64,000 bases of DNA from Luteimonas gilva (GTDB lineage Bacteria; Pseudomonadota; Gammaproteobacteria; Xanthomonadales; Xanthomonadaceae): positions 682,001 through 746,000 of the forward strand of contig NZ_SZUA01000002.1 of the NCBI RefSeq assembly GCF_005239095.1. The letters run 5' to 3'. The notes beneath the pieces were generated by a model. It saw only the letters and a program-made list of their open reading frames with translations, made no database searches and had not been told where the DNA came from. How positions within the stretch are numbered: position 1 is the stretch's first letter; the number at the start of each line of letters is the position of its first letter. Shown one piece after another: positions 19,133-29,166 of this stretch. Both the position numbers and the translations under genes were made by a program.

Positions 19133-19890
19133 ACTCGCCCGCACCGCGTGCGGCCTTGTCGGCGGTGGTGACCACGTTCGACAACGCGGCCACGCTCGAG
19201 CGGTGCTTGGCGAGCCTGGCGTTCTGCGACGAGATCGTGGTGCTGGATTCGGATTCCACCGACGCCACGCGCGAGATCGCGCAGCGCCACGGCGCGCGGG
19301 TCGATGTCGAACCGTTCAAGGGCTACGGCCCGCAGAAGCAATCGGCGATCGACCGCGCCCGGCACGACTGGGTGCTGCTGCTCGACGCCGACGAGCATCT
19401 GAGCGAGGCCGGCCGCGCAGCGATCGAGCGCGAACTGCGCGCGCCGCGCGCCGACGGCTATCGCCTGCCGCGGCAGGAATGGCTGTTCTGGCGCTGGCCG
19501 CATCCGCTCACCCGCCCGAATTGGCAGCTGCGCCTGTTCCGGCGTTCGCGCGGACGCATGAACGCGGTACCGGTGCACGCCGCGCCGGAAATCGACGGCG
19601 AGCCGGTCGATCTGAACGCGCCGTTCCTGCATTACGGCGAACCGCGATTGCAGGACCGGGTCGACAAGGTCAACCGTTATTCTTCGGGCCTGCTGGAACG
19701 CAAGCGCCGCCCGGCGCTGCTAGGCATGCGCCTGTTGCTGTATCCGCCGTTCGCCTTCGCCAAGCTGTATTTCGGCAAGCGCTATTTCCTCAACGGCTGG
19801 GCCGGATATTTCGCGGCGAAAACGCAGGCGTTCTACGCGTTCCTCAAGTACGCGAAGATCCTTGAGTCGCAGCGCAAAGGCGATTTGTAG
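19129..19890 (+). CDS. GT2-family glycosyltransferase (WaaE/KdtX type)
   Basis: 253 residues. GT-A fold with LSAVVTTFDNAATLERCLAS, the donor-binding DSDSTDATREIA, and LLDADEHLS (DxD). The C-terminal part (YPPFAFAKLYFGKRYFLNGW) matches the LPS-core beta-1,4-glucosyltransferase subgroup. It is the last gene of the glycan operon. Its stop codon TAG is the TAG of a family E repeat (GTAGCCCGGGT), so the repeat defines its C-terminus. Confidence 0.9.
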   Translation: MNSPAPRAALSAVVTTFDNAATLERCLASLAFCDEIVVLDSDSTDATREIAQRHGARVDVEPFKGYGPQKQSAIDRARHDWVLLLDADEHLSEAGRAAIERELRAPRADGYRLPRQEWLFWRWPHPLTRPNWQLRLFRRSRGRMNAVPVHAAPEIDGEPVDLNAPFLHYGEPRLQDRVDKVNRYSSGLLERKRRPALLGMRLLLYPPFAFAKLYFGKRYFLNGWAGYFAAKTQAFYAFLKYAKILESQRKGDL

Positions 19891-19967
19891 CCCGGGTGGA
19901 GCGAAGGCGATACCCGGGGATGAGTCGCGGCGTGTTCCCGGGTATCGCTTCGCTCCACCCGGGCTAC
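19887..19967. repeat. Family E inverted repeat shared by two convergent genes
   Basis: Long arms GTAGCCCGGGTGGAGCGAAG and CTTCGCTCCACCCGGGCTAC. The left end supplies the stop codon of the plus-strand glycosyltransferase (19888-19890), and the right end supplies the stop codon of the minus-strand gene (19964-19966). It probably also works as a bidirectional terminator. Confidence 0.88.
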
Positions 19968-20335
19968 GGCCGGGCGCGCTCGGCGACATCGGCGGCGGTA
20001 GCGGGCGTCACATGCCAACGCTCCGCTTCGTCGTAGACGAAATCGGCGGTGGCTTTGCCGGTGCCGCGGTCGATCCTGAGAACGCAGGCGCGCCACGGTT
20101 CTTCGCCGTCGATGCGGGTCGCCTCGCGCAATGCGTCGATGCGGTCTTCCAACTCGAACGCTTCGGGCGTCGCCGGTTCGCCGGGCGAGCCGGCGCGATA
20201 GCGGAAGCCGTTCAACTGCGACACGCTGCCGTCGTAATAGGCGATCAGCGCGTAGCCGTCCCAAAGCTGCGCCGAAGCCTTGCGGTCGACGGCGATCAGG
20301 CGGCCGATTTCGACGATCAACTCGTCTCGGGTCAT
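19964..20335 (-). CDS. Probable immunity protein, YezG/DUF600-like
   Basis: 123 residues, acidic, no signal. Segments QLWDGYALIAYYDGSVSQLNG and WRACVLRIDRGTGKATADF resemble the YezG/DUF600 immunity family, whose members neutralise nucleases of YeeF type. The gene starts 22 bases after the nuclease-toxin gene, the normal toxin-then-immunity order. The assignment rests mainly on this context plus weak resemblance. The stop codon lies in the family E repeat. Confidence 0.55.
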   Translation of the reverse strand: MTRDELIVEIGRLIAVDRKASAQLWDGYALIAYYDGSVSQLNGFRYRAGSPGEPATPEAFELEDRIDALREATRIDGEEPWRACVLRIDRGTGKATADFVYDEAERWHVTPATAADVAERARP

Positions 20336-20357
20336 GCGCGGCGATGCTCCGGCGCGA

Positions 20358-21263
20358 TCAGTAGTTCGCCATGTCCGCGCGCGGCACGCGCTCGTAATGC
20401 TGCCCGGCTTCGTTGCGGAACGTGACGCGCTGATCGTACACGACCTGACCGGTGGCCGGATCGGTCACTTCGTAAGCCACGCGTACGCGGTTCGGACGAT
20501 CCTGGCCCTTGGGCGTCAGCTCGACCACGATGCGCACGTCCTTGCCGCTGTCGATCCAGTCGGCCCATTCGTTCTCCAGCGTCTTGTAGGCGCTGACGTT
20601 GAAATTGCCGTTCTGCGGGAACAGGTTCTTCAGGCCCTGGTCCTTGACGAAGCGATGGCCGATCAGATGGCCGCCTTGGTCGCCTTCGATGCCGCGGTCG
20701 GCGGCTTCGCGCTGCGCGTCGGTTTCCTCGCTGCTGCGGTCGATGCCGTCGAACACTTCGCTCAGGTTCGCTTCGGCGCGGATCGGCCGGCCTTGGCTGT
20801 CGTTGGTCCAGGTGACGGTGTTGTCGCCGATCCGGGCCGTGGTTTGCGTGGTTTCGACGCGCGCCGGGAAGATCTGCGATAACGCGCCGAACGGGACGAG
20901 CGGTTCGGGCCGATGCGCAGCCGGCGAAGCGCCGATGGGATTCGCGTCGACAGGATGCGGGCTGCGGTCCAGCGCATCGCCTAGGCGCAGGCGTTGCGCT
21001 TGCGTATCCAGCGGCGCGGGCGCTTGCGCGAGGGCGGCGTCGAGATCGGCCAACGCGCGCGTGCCGGGCTCGCTGCGCGCGAGTTCCAGCAATTGCCCGT
21101 CGCTCAAGCTTTGCGCGGCGTCGAGCGCGGTTTGCGGGCGCTCGGTCAGCGGCGCCTCGCGCAACGCGCGCTGCAGGCTTTCGGGATCGGCCGGGGATGC
21201 GGACTTCTGCGCCGTTTGCGCCAGATCGCGTTGCGGTTCGCCGATGCGTACGGGATCGAGCAT
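20358..21263 (-). CDS. Nuclease toxin with C-terminal DNA/RNA non-specific endonuclease domain
   Basis: 301 residues. The C-terminal half (about 130-301) is an Endonuclea_NS_2 domain: GDQGGHLIGHRF (residues 194-205, catalytic His region), NLFPQNGNFNVSAYKTLENEW, and VRIVVELTPKGQDRPNRVRV. The first 125 residues are Ala/Gln/Asp-rich and unlike any domain I know; they may be a secretion or targeting region. There is no signal peptide. A probable immunity gene follows. A motif shared with two other effector genes lies 51 bases upstream. Confidence 0.85.
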   Translation of the reverse strand: MLDPVRIGEPQRDLAQTAQKSASPADPESLQRALREAPLTERPQTALDAAQSLSDGQLLELARSEPGTRALADLDAALAQAPAPLDTQAQRLRLGDALDRSPHPVDANPIGASPAAHRPEPLVPFGALSQIFPARVETTQTTARIGDNTVTWTNDSQGRPIRAEANLSEVFDGIDRSSEETDAQREAADRGIEGDQGGHLIGHRFVKDQGLKNLFPQNGNFNVSAYKTLENEWADWIDSGKDVRIVVELTPKGQDRPNRVRVAYEVTDPATGQVVYDQRVTFRNEAGQHYERVPRADMANY

Positions 21264-21314
21264 GCCGCCAACTCCGCCGTCGATCCTATAATTTTGCGGG
21301 CGCGGCGGCGCGGC

Positions 21315-21336
21315 GATAACCAGGGGAAACCCTAGG
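21315..21336 (-). promoter_or_regulatory. Shared effector-promoter motif, copy 1
   Basis: Minus strand CCTAGGG-N6-CTGGTTATC, ending 51 bases before the nuclease ATG. It is the most degenerate of the three copies in its right half. A possible -10 (CAAAAT) lies 17 bases after the TTATCG part. Confidence 0.55.
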
Positions 21337-21351
21337 CCGATATTCTTTTTT

Positions 21352-21434
21352 GTGGGAGCGGCTTTAGCCGCGAGCTTTTACGCCCACGCTGCTGCGACCT
21401 GGAGGGAAGAGCTCGCGGCTAAAGCCGCTCCTAC
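21352..21434. repeat. Family A palindromic repeat
   Basis: GTGGGAGCGGCTTTAGCCGC and GCGGCTAAAGCCGCTCCTAC arms, placed between the cdiI-like gene and the nuclease-toxin promoter. Confidence 0.87.
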
Positions 21435-21447
21435 AAAAACCCTAGCG

Positions 21448-21735
21448 TCAGGCGGTCAGGCGCTCTTCGATATCGCGCAACCACTCTTGGTAGTTGCCGC
21501 CATCCAGGCTGGGATCGTATTCGCTGCCCAAATCGCGCACTTGGCCGGCGAGTTCGTCCTCGTCCAGGCCCTGTTCCAGCAGGCGCGCGATTTCGTCGCG
21601 CAGCTGCGCCACCTGCAGCGCCGACTCGCCTTCGACGAAATAATCGACCACCGCGCCGGGCGTGTCGTGCTCGACGGCCCAGTCCTGGTGGAAATACGCG
21701 GACAGGAAATTGCGCAGCGCGGGGAAGTCGCTCAT
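21448..21735 (-). CDS. cdiI: CdiI-type immunity protein
   Basis: 95 residues. The pattern FPALRNFLSAYFHQDW at the N-terminus, a central acidic helix ending LLEQGLDEDEL, and YDPSLDGGNYQEWLRDIEERL at the C-terminus match the CdiI_2 family of contact-dependent-inhibition immunity proteins. It is small, acidic and cytoplasmic, and should bind the toxin encoded just upstream (stop to start 12 bases). Confidence 0.88.
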   Translation of the reverse strand: MSDFPALRNFLSAYFHQDWAVEHDTPGAVVDYFVEGESALQVAQLRDEIARLLEQGLDEDELAGQVRDLGSEYDPSLDGGNYQEWLRDIEERLTA

Positions 21736-21747
21736 CGGACCTCGAGC

Positions 21748-22494
21748 TCAGGGAGCGGTCGGATATCCGGTGACGATTCTATAACCGATGCCCAGCGCGT
21801 CGGAACGTTCCAGCACGAGTTTCACCGAAAAAACGTCTTCGGCCTGGGTGTCGCCGCGTTTCACGGAAATGCCGGTGCTGGCGTCGAAGCGCTCGTCCAG
21901 CACCAGGCGCTTGCCGCCCTGGCCGGCGAGCCAGGCGTCCACCTGGGGCTGGTTCTCGGCGATGGTGGCGGCGATGAAATGTTCGGCGGCCGGCAGGTCG
22001 CGGAAACTGGACGATGCGCTGATGTTTTCCCTGTTCAGCCGATCGAGCAGGTCCTGCTCGCTCTTGCCGACATGGCGTTCGATCAGATGGCTGCCGGCTT
22101 TTTCGTGCGCTTCCAGGCCGCCGCCGGGCACTTCGCCCGGTTCGGTCGGAGGTTCGACGCTGCCGAGGTAAGCATCGAGCTTGCCTTGCGTGGCCTCCAC
22201 GGCGTCGCGTTCGGCGCGCGACAGGTTGCCCGTCGGCAATTCGGCGAGGGCGCCTTGGATGCGTTGCAGCAGAGGATCGAGCGTTTCGGCGAAGGTCGGA
22301 TCGCTCTGCGCCATCGCGATCGCATCGTCGGTTTGGCCGAGGAAGTCGACGAGCTTGTCGTCCGCGGCCAAATCTTCGAGATGCGATACCAGATCGCTGT
22401 CGGCCGCGGCTGCGGCCATCGCATCGGGCTTGCGCGCCTGCATCGGCGCAAGCGACCACTCGTTCGCGGACAAAGCCGGACGCACGCCGTCCAT
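21748..22494 (-). CDS. RNase A-like CdiA-CT toxin, free-standing
   Basis: 248 residues. The C-terminal half (about 128-248) matches the bacterial CdiA-CT RNase A domain: AHEKAGSHLIERHVGKSEQ, a SSSFRDLPAAEHFIAATI segment, and the end YRIVTGYPTAP. This domain is usually the tip of a giant CdiA exoprotein; here it follows only 127 residues of helical, acidic sequence with no signal peptide, TPS domain or repeat stalk. The delivery route is thus unknown. The partner immunity gene follows. Confidence 0.88.
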   Translation of the reverse strand: MDGVRPALSANEWSLAPMQARKPDAMAAAAADSDLVSHLEDLAADDKLVDFLGQTDDAIAMAQSDPTFAETLDPLLQRIQGALAELPTGNLSRAERDAVEATQGKLDAYLGSVEPPTEPGEVPGGGLEAHEKAGSHLIERHVGKSEQDLLDRLNRENISASSSFRDLPAAEHFIAATIAENQPQVDAWLAGQGGKRLVLDERFDASTGISVKRGDTQAEDVFSVKLVLERSDALGIGYRIVTGYPTAP

Positions 22495-22550
22495 AGGTTC
22501 GCCTTCCGTTCGGGGGACGGCGGAAGGCTAGGCGGCGTCGAGGTGCGCGG

Positions 22551-22572
22551 CCAAGCTAGTGCAAGCCCTAGG
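22551..22572 (-). promoter_or_regulatory. Shared effector-promoter motif, copy 2
   Basis: Minus strand CCTAGGG-N6-CTAGCTTGG, ending 56 bases before the RNase toxin ATG. Its right half is identical to the copy before the M91 peptidase gene. Confidence 0.65.
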
Positions 22573-22583
22573 GCGCGGGCTTT

Positions 22584-22648
22584 GTAGAGCGGAGCTTGCT
22601 CCGCTGCACTTGATCTACAAAAAAAGCAGCGGAGCAAGCTCCGCTCTA
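22584..22648. repeat. Family B palindromic repeat
   Basis: GTAGAGCGGAGCTTGCTCCG and CGGAGCAAGCTCCGCTCTAC arms between ppa and the toxin promoter. Confidence 0.87.
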
Positions 22649-22661
22649 CACAAGCCGAAGC

Positions 22662-23210
22662 TTAGAAATTCGGCTTGTCGGGCAGATCGTTGTAGCGTTC
22701 GATCGCTTCGCTGAGGATGGCCTTGGCCTCGGCCGCATTGCCCCAGCCGTCCAGCTTCACCCACTTGCCCTTCTCCAGATCCTTGTAGTGCTCGAAGAAG
22801 TGGCCGATGCGTTCGCACCAATGCGGGCTGACCTGGTCGATGTCGGCGATGTGGCTGTAGCCGGCGAACACCTTGTCGATCGGCACCGCCAGCAGCTTCT
22901 CGTCGCTGCCGGCTTCGTCCTTCATGCGCAGCACGCCGACCGGGCGGCAGCGGATCACCGAACCGGGGATCAGCGGCAGCGGCAGGATCACCAGCACGTC
23001 GGCCGGATCGCCGTCTCCGCACAGGGTGTGCGGTACGTAGCCGTAGTTGCAGGGATAGCGCATCGGCGTGGACAGGATGCGGTCGACGAAGATCGCGCCG
23101 CTGGACTTGTCCACCTCGTACTTGACCGGCTCGGCGTCCTTGGGGATTTCGATGATGACGTTGATTTCTTCCGGCGGGTTCTTGCCGGTGGGGACGAGGT
23201 CCAGGCCCAT
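22662..23210 (-). CDS. ppa: Inorganic pyrophosphatase
   Basis: 182 residues, family I. It hydrolyses PPi to two phosphates in the cytoplasm. Recognisable parts: EINVIIEIPKDAEPVKYEVD, the RILSTPMRYPCNYGYVPHTL strand, and the metal-binding GDGDPADVLV followed by LRMKDEAGSDEKLLAVP. It is monocistronic, with a family B repeat right after the stop. Two other pyrophosphate enzymes occur in the window (hppA and a PPi-type PFK). Confidence 0.97.
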   Translation of the reverse strand: MGLDLVPTGKNPPEEINVIIEIPKDAEPVKYEVDKSSGAIFVDRILSTPMRYPCNYGYVPHTLCGDGDPADVLVILPLPLIPGSVIRCRPVGVLRMKDEAGSDEKLLAVPIDKVFAGYSHIADIDQVSPHWCERIGHFFEHYKDLEKGKWVKLDGWGNAAEAKAILSEAIERYNDLPDKPNF

Positions 23211-23314
23211 GGATGCTCCGAAGCAGGGTTCCGCGCCGTTTCCGGCGGGGAGGGAAGGGGGACGCCATTCTACGCGCGGCTGCTGCGGCGCAGCATCCCG
23301 AGTTTTACCCGGAC

Positions 23315-23361
23315 ACTAGGGAACGCCCTAGCTTGGTCGGTCCCATACGGGTGCGTATACA
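23315..23361 (+). promoter_or_regulatory. Shared effector-promoter motif, copy 3, with sigma70-like promoter
   Basis: ACTAGGG-N6-CTAGCTTGG at 23315-23336. The end of the motif overlaps a -35-like TTGGTC (23333-23338), which is followed after 17 bases by TATACA (23356-23361). The placement suggests an activator box abutting the -35 element. The ATG is at 23400. Confidence 0.65.
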
Positions 23362-23399
23362 TGCAATCCCGACCTATCCGGGAGCCATGAGGGAGCGCC

Positions 23400-24953
23400 A
23401 TGACCGTCCAGTTCGACCCCGCCGTCCAGTCCTCGACCTCGCAGCCGCCGAGCTATTGGGAAAACCCCGCTGCACAGGATGCGCTGAACGGCGCCGGCCC
23501 GACCCAGACCGCCACGGCGGACCCGATCGAAACGACGCCGCGCCAGGCCGCCGACGACGCGATCGCCATCGACGGCAACGCCGCCGGCACCCGCCAGCCC
23601 GCGGGCCAGACCCCGGACGGCAAGACCATCCGCAATTCGCAGCTCGGCCAGGGCGAACAATCGACCGTCACCCGCGAGCAGACCATCGCCGACGCCGGCT
23701 TCGGCCAGCAATACGTCAGCAGCGACCAGGTCGTGTTCACCACCAAGGGCACCGGCAACGACGACGTGCAGGTGACCCAGCGCGACGACGGCACGCTGGA
23801 CGTCGCGGTCAACGGCGAAAGCTACGAAGTGCGCCTGGGCGAAAACCAGGAACTGACCCTGCGCACCGGCGCCGGCAACGACACCATCAACGTCGCGCCG
23901 AACGTGAAGGTCAACATCGTCGTGGACAGCGGCGCGGGCGACGACAACATCACCACCGGCGCGGGCGACGACCGCATCGACGCCGGCATCGGCAACGACA
24001 CCATCAGCAGCGGCGCCGGCCGCGACGACGTGTTCGGCAACAGCGGCAACGATAAGATCGAGGCCGGTGCGGGCGACGATGTGGTCTACGGCGGCGACGG
24101 CGACGACACGCTCGCCGGCAACGACGGCGTCGACTTCATCGAAGGCGGCAAGGGCGCCGACCGGCTCGACGGCGGCGCCGGCAAGAACATGCTGTCCGGC
24201 GGCCAGGGCGACGACGTCATCCGCAGCGGCGCCGACGGCAACCGCATCTACACCGGCGACGGCAAAGACACGGTCGAAGGCGCGACCACCGCCGACAAGG
24301 TCTACGGCCAGACCGCGGTCGATGCGATCAGCTTCGCCCAGGGCCAGCGCGACAACGGCCAAGTGGTCGTCAACGTCGAGCTCAACAGCAAGCTCGGCAC
24401 GCAGGGCGTCAAGGTCGAAGGTTCGGACGCGTTCCGCCAGCGCGTGGAAGCCGAGATCGACTTCCTGCGCGCGTCGCCGAACGGCCAGCAGATGCTCGCC
24501 CAGTTCGACAAGGCCGCCGCCAACGGCAACACCGTCACCATCAAGGAACTGGCCAACGAGCAGAACGGCTACGCGCAGACGCTGGGCCGCGGCGACGCGG
24601 AGATCAGCAACGGCAAGGCGGGCGAGGGCTCGGACGTGCAGATCAGCTACAACCCGTCCTTCCATATGGACGCGTTCCCGGCGCCGGTCGTCGTGCTCTA
24701 TCACGAGATGTCGCACGCCTATAACGGCGTGAACGGCACTTTCCAGCCGGGCACCTACCGCGGTACGGGTCCGGACAACGGCCAGGTGCCGAACGCCGAA
24801 CGCCAGGCGGTGGGCCTGGAGACCAGCGCGCCGGCCTTCGATTTCGACGGCAATCCGGCCACGCCGGCCACCACCCACAACCCGATCGCCTTGACCGAGA
24901 ACGGCATCCGCCGCGAGCTGGGCCTGCCGGATCGGCCGAGCTACTCGTTGTAA
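23400..24953 (+). CDS. M91-family zinc metallopeptidase with RTX-like repeats
   Basis: 517 residues. Residues about 155-300 carry many glycine-aspartate nonapeptide-like repeats (GAGDDRIDAGIGNDTIS, GGDGDDTLAGNDG), expected to bind calcium outside the cell. The C-terminal part has HEMSHAYNG (HExxH at 435-439), the zinc site of peptidase M91, the family of the NleD effector. There is no signal peptide, so type I or another export is needed; no transporter is nearby. No immunity gene is evident. The ribosome-binding site GAGGGAG is strong. Confidence 0.85.
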   Translation: MTVQFDPAVQSSTSQPPSYWENPAAQDALNGAGPTQTATADPIETTPRQAADDAIAIDGNAAGTRQPAGQTPDGKTIRNSQLGQGEQSTVTREQTIADAGFGQQYVSSDQVVFTTKGTGNDDVQVTQRDDGTLDVAVNGESYEVRLGENQELTLRTGAGNDTINVAPNVKVNIVVDSGAGDDNITTGAGDDRIDAGIGNDTISSGAGRDDVFGNSGNDKIEAGAGDDVVYGGDGDDTLAGNDGVDFIEGGKGADRLDGGAGKNMLSGGQGDDVIRSGADGNRIYTGDGKDTVEGATTADKVYGQTAVDAISFAQGQRDNGQVVVNVELNSKLGTQGVKVEGSDAFRQRVEAEIDFLRASPNGQQMLAQFDKAAANGNTVTIKELANEQNGYAQTLGRGDAEISNGKAGEGSDVQISYNPSFHMDAFPAPVVVLYHEMSHAYNGVNGTFQPGTYRGTGPDNGQVPNAERQAVGLETSAPAFDFDGNPATPATTHNPIALTENGIRRELGLPDRPSYSL

Positions 24954-24996
24954 GGACGCGATCGACGGGGGAGGGATCCCGTGAAGGAATACGGGA

Positions 24997-25026
24997 ACGG
25001 GCGGTGCATTCGTGCACCGCCCGTCT
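24997..25026 (+). terminator. Terminator-like hairpin after the M91 gene
   Basis: Perfect 12-bp stem ACGGGCGGTGCA / TGCACCGCCCGT with TTCG loop; the T tract after it is short (CTTAATT). Confidence 0.75.
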
Positions 25027-25044
25027 TAATTCAAGGAGAGCGAG

Positions 25045-25695
25045 ATGGGAAATTTGCCGCGGCCGATGAACGCGCTTATGTTGGCGATGCTCGCCGCAGG
25101 TTACGGGTTGACCGCCGCCTCGGCGCCCGACGCCGCGCCTACGGCCACGGAGAACGCCATGTCCACGCAGGACCGCCACACCGCACGCGTCGCCGGCGCG
25201 GACGCCGCGCTCGAAGCGAGCTTCGAATACGCCGAGGGCGCGCCGCTGAAGGTGACGTACCGCTTGCGCAACGAAGGCAAGGCGCCGTTGATGGCGTTCG
25301 ACCGCGGCAACCGGCACGCGGTGCTGACCAAGAAGCTGACGCAGGGCGACGTCGCCGCGCCTACGTTTTCGCAAGAGGACGCCGACCTCACCTTGAGCCA
25401 TCGCGCATTGCCCTTGTCCAAGCCGCATCCGATCGTTCCGCCGACGCCGCTGGCTTCGCGCGTGGAGCCCGGCGCGACTTTGGAAGACGCCTTCGAATTC
25501 GCCATGGATACCGACGTGCCGGTCGACCGCGTGCGTTGGTGTTTGGGCGTGGTCCCGTTCGCCGACGATTTCAAAGCGCTCAAGCCCGAGCCGAACAAGC
25601 CGGAGGTGTGGCTGGGTTCGCTGTCGCACGCCGAGAGCCAGCAACTGCTGTGCACGCCTTGGTTCGATTTGGCGACGTCGTCGTTCGAGTCCTGA
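25045..25695 (+). CDS. Hypothetical exported protein
   Basis: 216 residues. The start MNALMLAMLAAGYGLTAASA (after a short lead MGNLPRP) is a signal peptide, and AAGGAG precedes the ATG closely. The body VTYRLRNEGKAPLMAFDRGN suggests an immunoglobulin-like beta sandwich (intracellular-protease-inhibitor or DUF-type fold), but I do not recognise the family. Two Cys residues near the C-terminus (VRWCLGVV, LLCTPW) could form a disulfide. It follows the M91 terminator and is probably separate from it. Confidence 0.7.
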   Translation: MGNLPRPMNALMLAMLAAGYGLTAASAPDAAPTATENAMSTQDRHTARVAGADAALEASFEYAEGAPLKVTYRLRNEGKAPLMAFDRGNRHAVLTKKLTQGDVAAPTFSQEDADLTLSHRALPLSKPHPIVPPTPLASRVEPGATLEDAFEFAMDTDVPVDRVRWCLGVVPFADDFKALKPEPNKPEVWLGSLSHAESQQLLCTPWFDLATSSFES

Positions 25696-25708
25696 CCGCT
25701 TTCGCTTT

Positions 25709-25736
25709 GTAGAGCGGGGCTTGCCCCGCTGCTTTT
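25709..25736. repeat. Half of a family B repeat
   Basis: One complete small hairpin (GTAGAGCGGGGCTTGCCCCG) without the opposing arm; only traces (CTACAGAAGGCAGCGG) follow. Confidence 0.65.
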
Positions 25737-25847
25737 GATGGGCACCTACAGAAGGCAGCGGCGCGCTGCGAAGTCAGGTTTCCATTCGCGTCGCCTTAAC
25801 CGCGATTGGGTAAGGTCGGGCGCAGGAATTCGCGACCAGGACCCGCC

Positions 25848-26768
25848 ATGCCCGCCTCACGCGCGCGCGGATCGAGCGCTCGCCGCATCGAGTCCGCCGA
25901 AACCGCGGTGCGCCATCGCAGGATGACGCTCGACGGCCTCGAAATCTTCTACCGCGAAGCCGGCCCGAAAGACGCGCCCGTCGTGCTGCTGCCTCACGGC
26001 TATCCGTGCTCGTCCTACGAATTCCGGCAGTACATGCCGCGGCTCGCTGACCGCTGGCGGCTGCTGGCCCCGGATTTTCCGGGCGCGGGCTACAGCGGAA
26101 CGCCGGAAGATTTCGACTACGGCTTCGATGGCTATGCCGACTTCTTGGAACGTTTCCTCGCCAGGCTGAGAATCCGCCGGTTCGCGCTGTACCTTCACGA
26201 TTTCGGTTCTCAGATCGGGCTTCGTCTTGCGATGCGTCGGCCAGAACGCATCGCCGCGCTCATCGTCCAGAACGGCGACATCTACGAAGACCAACTCGGG
26301 CCGAAATACAAAGCGATCCAGGCCTATTGGCGCGCGCCGACGGCGGCCAACAAGAAGGTGATCGCCGAGGCGATCAGCGAAGAGGGATACAAGGACGAAT
26401 TCCTCAACGACGTGGGAAAAGACGTCGCCGAGCGCATGCCCGAAGACCTATGGCGCCTGCATTGGGCGCTGACCACGCCGGCGCGGCGCCGGATCAACTT
26501 GCGCGTGATCCTGGGATTGAAAGAGAACCTGGATTGGTTTCCGCGCTATCAAGCTTATCTTCGCGAGCATCGGCCGCCGACGCTGATCGTCTGGGGCCCG
26601 CGCGACGGCTACATGCCCGCCGGCGCGGCGCGCGCGTACTTGCGCGATCTGCCTAACGCCGAGCTGCACCTGTTCGAAGACGGCGGGCATTGGCTGCTGG
26701 AAACGCACCTGGAACCGGTGGTCGCCTTGAGCCGGGATTTCCTGGGAAGAGTGTGGGAGCGGCTTTAG
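25848..26768 (+). CDS. Alpha/beta hydrolase, haloalkane-dehalogenase-like group
   Basis: 306 residues. Oxyanion region LLPHGYPCSSYEFRQYMPRL, the nucleophile elbow LYLHDFGSQIG (Asp rather than Ser, as in haloalkane dehalogenases and epoxide hydrolases), and the catalytic His in EDGGHWLLETH. The substrate is unknown. The start at 25848 is chosen by comparison; an upstream frame adds 14 unlikely residues. The last codons (VWERL and the TAG stop) are encoded by a family A repeat, so the native C-terminus was probably different. Confidence 0.85.
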   Translation: MPASRARGSSARRIESAETAVRHRRMTLDGLEIFYREAGPKDAPVVLLPHGYPCSSYEFRQYMPRLADRWRLLAPDFPGAGYSGTPEDFDYGFDGYADFLERFLARLRIRRFALYLHDFGSQIGLRLAMRRPERIAALIVQNGDIYEDQLGPKYKAIQAYWRAPTAANKKVIAEAISEEGYKDEFLNDVGKDVAERMPEDLWRLHWALTTPARRRINLRVILGLKENLDWFPRYQAYLREHRPPTLIVWGPRDGYMPAGAARAYLRDLPNAELHLFEDGGHWLLETHLEPVVALSRDFLGRVWERL

Positions 26769-26823
26769 CCGCGAGCTTTCACCAGCGGCATGCAGGAAGA
26801 ACTCGCGGCGGAAGCCGCTCCAC
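26753..26823. repeat. Family A palindromic repeat overlapping a gene end
   Basis: GTGGGAGCGGCTTTAGCCGC and GCGGCGGAAGCCGCTCCAC arms. The TAG inside GGCTTTAGCC is the stop codon of the alpha/beta hydrolase. Confidence 0.85.
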
Positions 26824-26846
26824 AGGAGCAGGCCATCCGAGCCACG

Positions 26847-26872
26847 AAAAAGCCCCGCCGAAGCGGGGCTTG
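26847..26872 (-). terminator. Rho-independent terminator of hppA
   Basis: On the minus strand AAGCCCCGC-TTCG-GCGGGGCTTTTTC; it follows the hppA stop by 80 bases. Confidence 0.85.
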
Positions 26873-26883
26873 GATTCGTCGGC

Positions 26884-26910
26884 TTGCCCTCTCCCAAGCG
26901 GGAGAGAGGA
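26884..26910. repeat. Family F half element
   Basis: CCCTCTCCCAAGCGGGAGAG hairpin between the terminator and the hppA stop. Confidence 0.55.
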
Positions 26911-26951
26911 GTTGGTGCCGTGCGGAATCGCTTCGGCTAGGCCGCCGCGAT

Positions 26952-28997
<2,046 letters not shown>

Positions 28998-29166
28998 GAA
29001 CCCCTCCCGTGGCAATGCCCGATGGCAACCGGCCGACTATGGCATAGGCTCCCGGCGCCCGCCAAACCGGGACTTTGCACGGTTTTTGTTGCGCTGCCGC
29101 GAGCGTCACGGCCCGGTTCAGCCGGCCCGTGCCAGCCTGCCGGCCTGGTTTCCGAGGAGTTCCGCC

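Noticed and set aside
20358..22494. Type V contact-dependent inhibition locus
   Set aside because: No CdiB, no TPS domain and no haemagglutinin repeats; only toxin and immunity modules are present.
25045..25695. Immunity protein of the M91 peptidase
   Set aside because: A terminator separates it from the M91 gene and it has its own ribosome-binding site; the signal peptide fits a general exported protein. The link cannot be excluded but is not supported.
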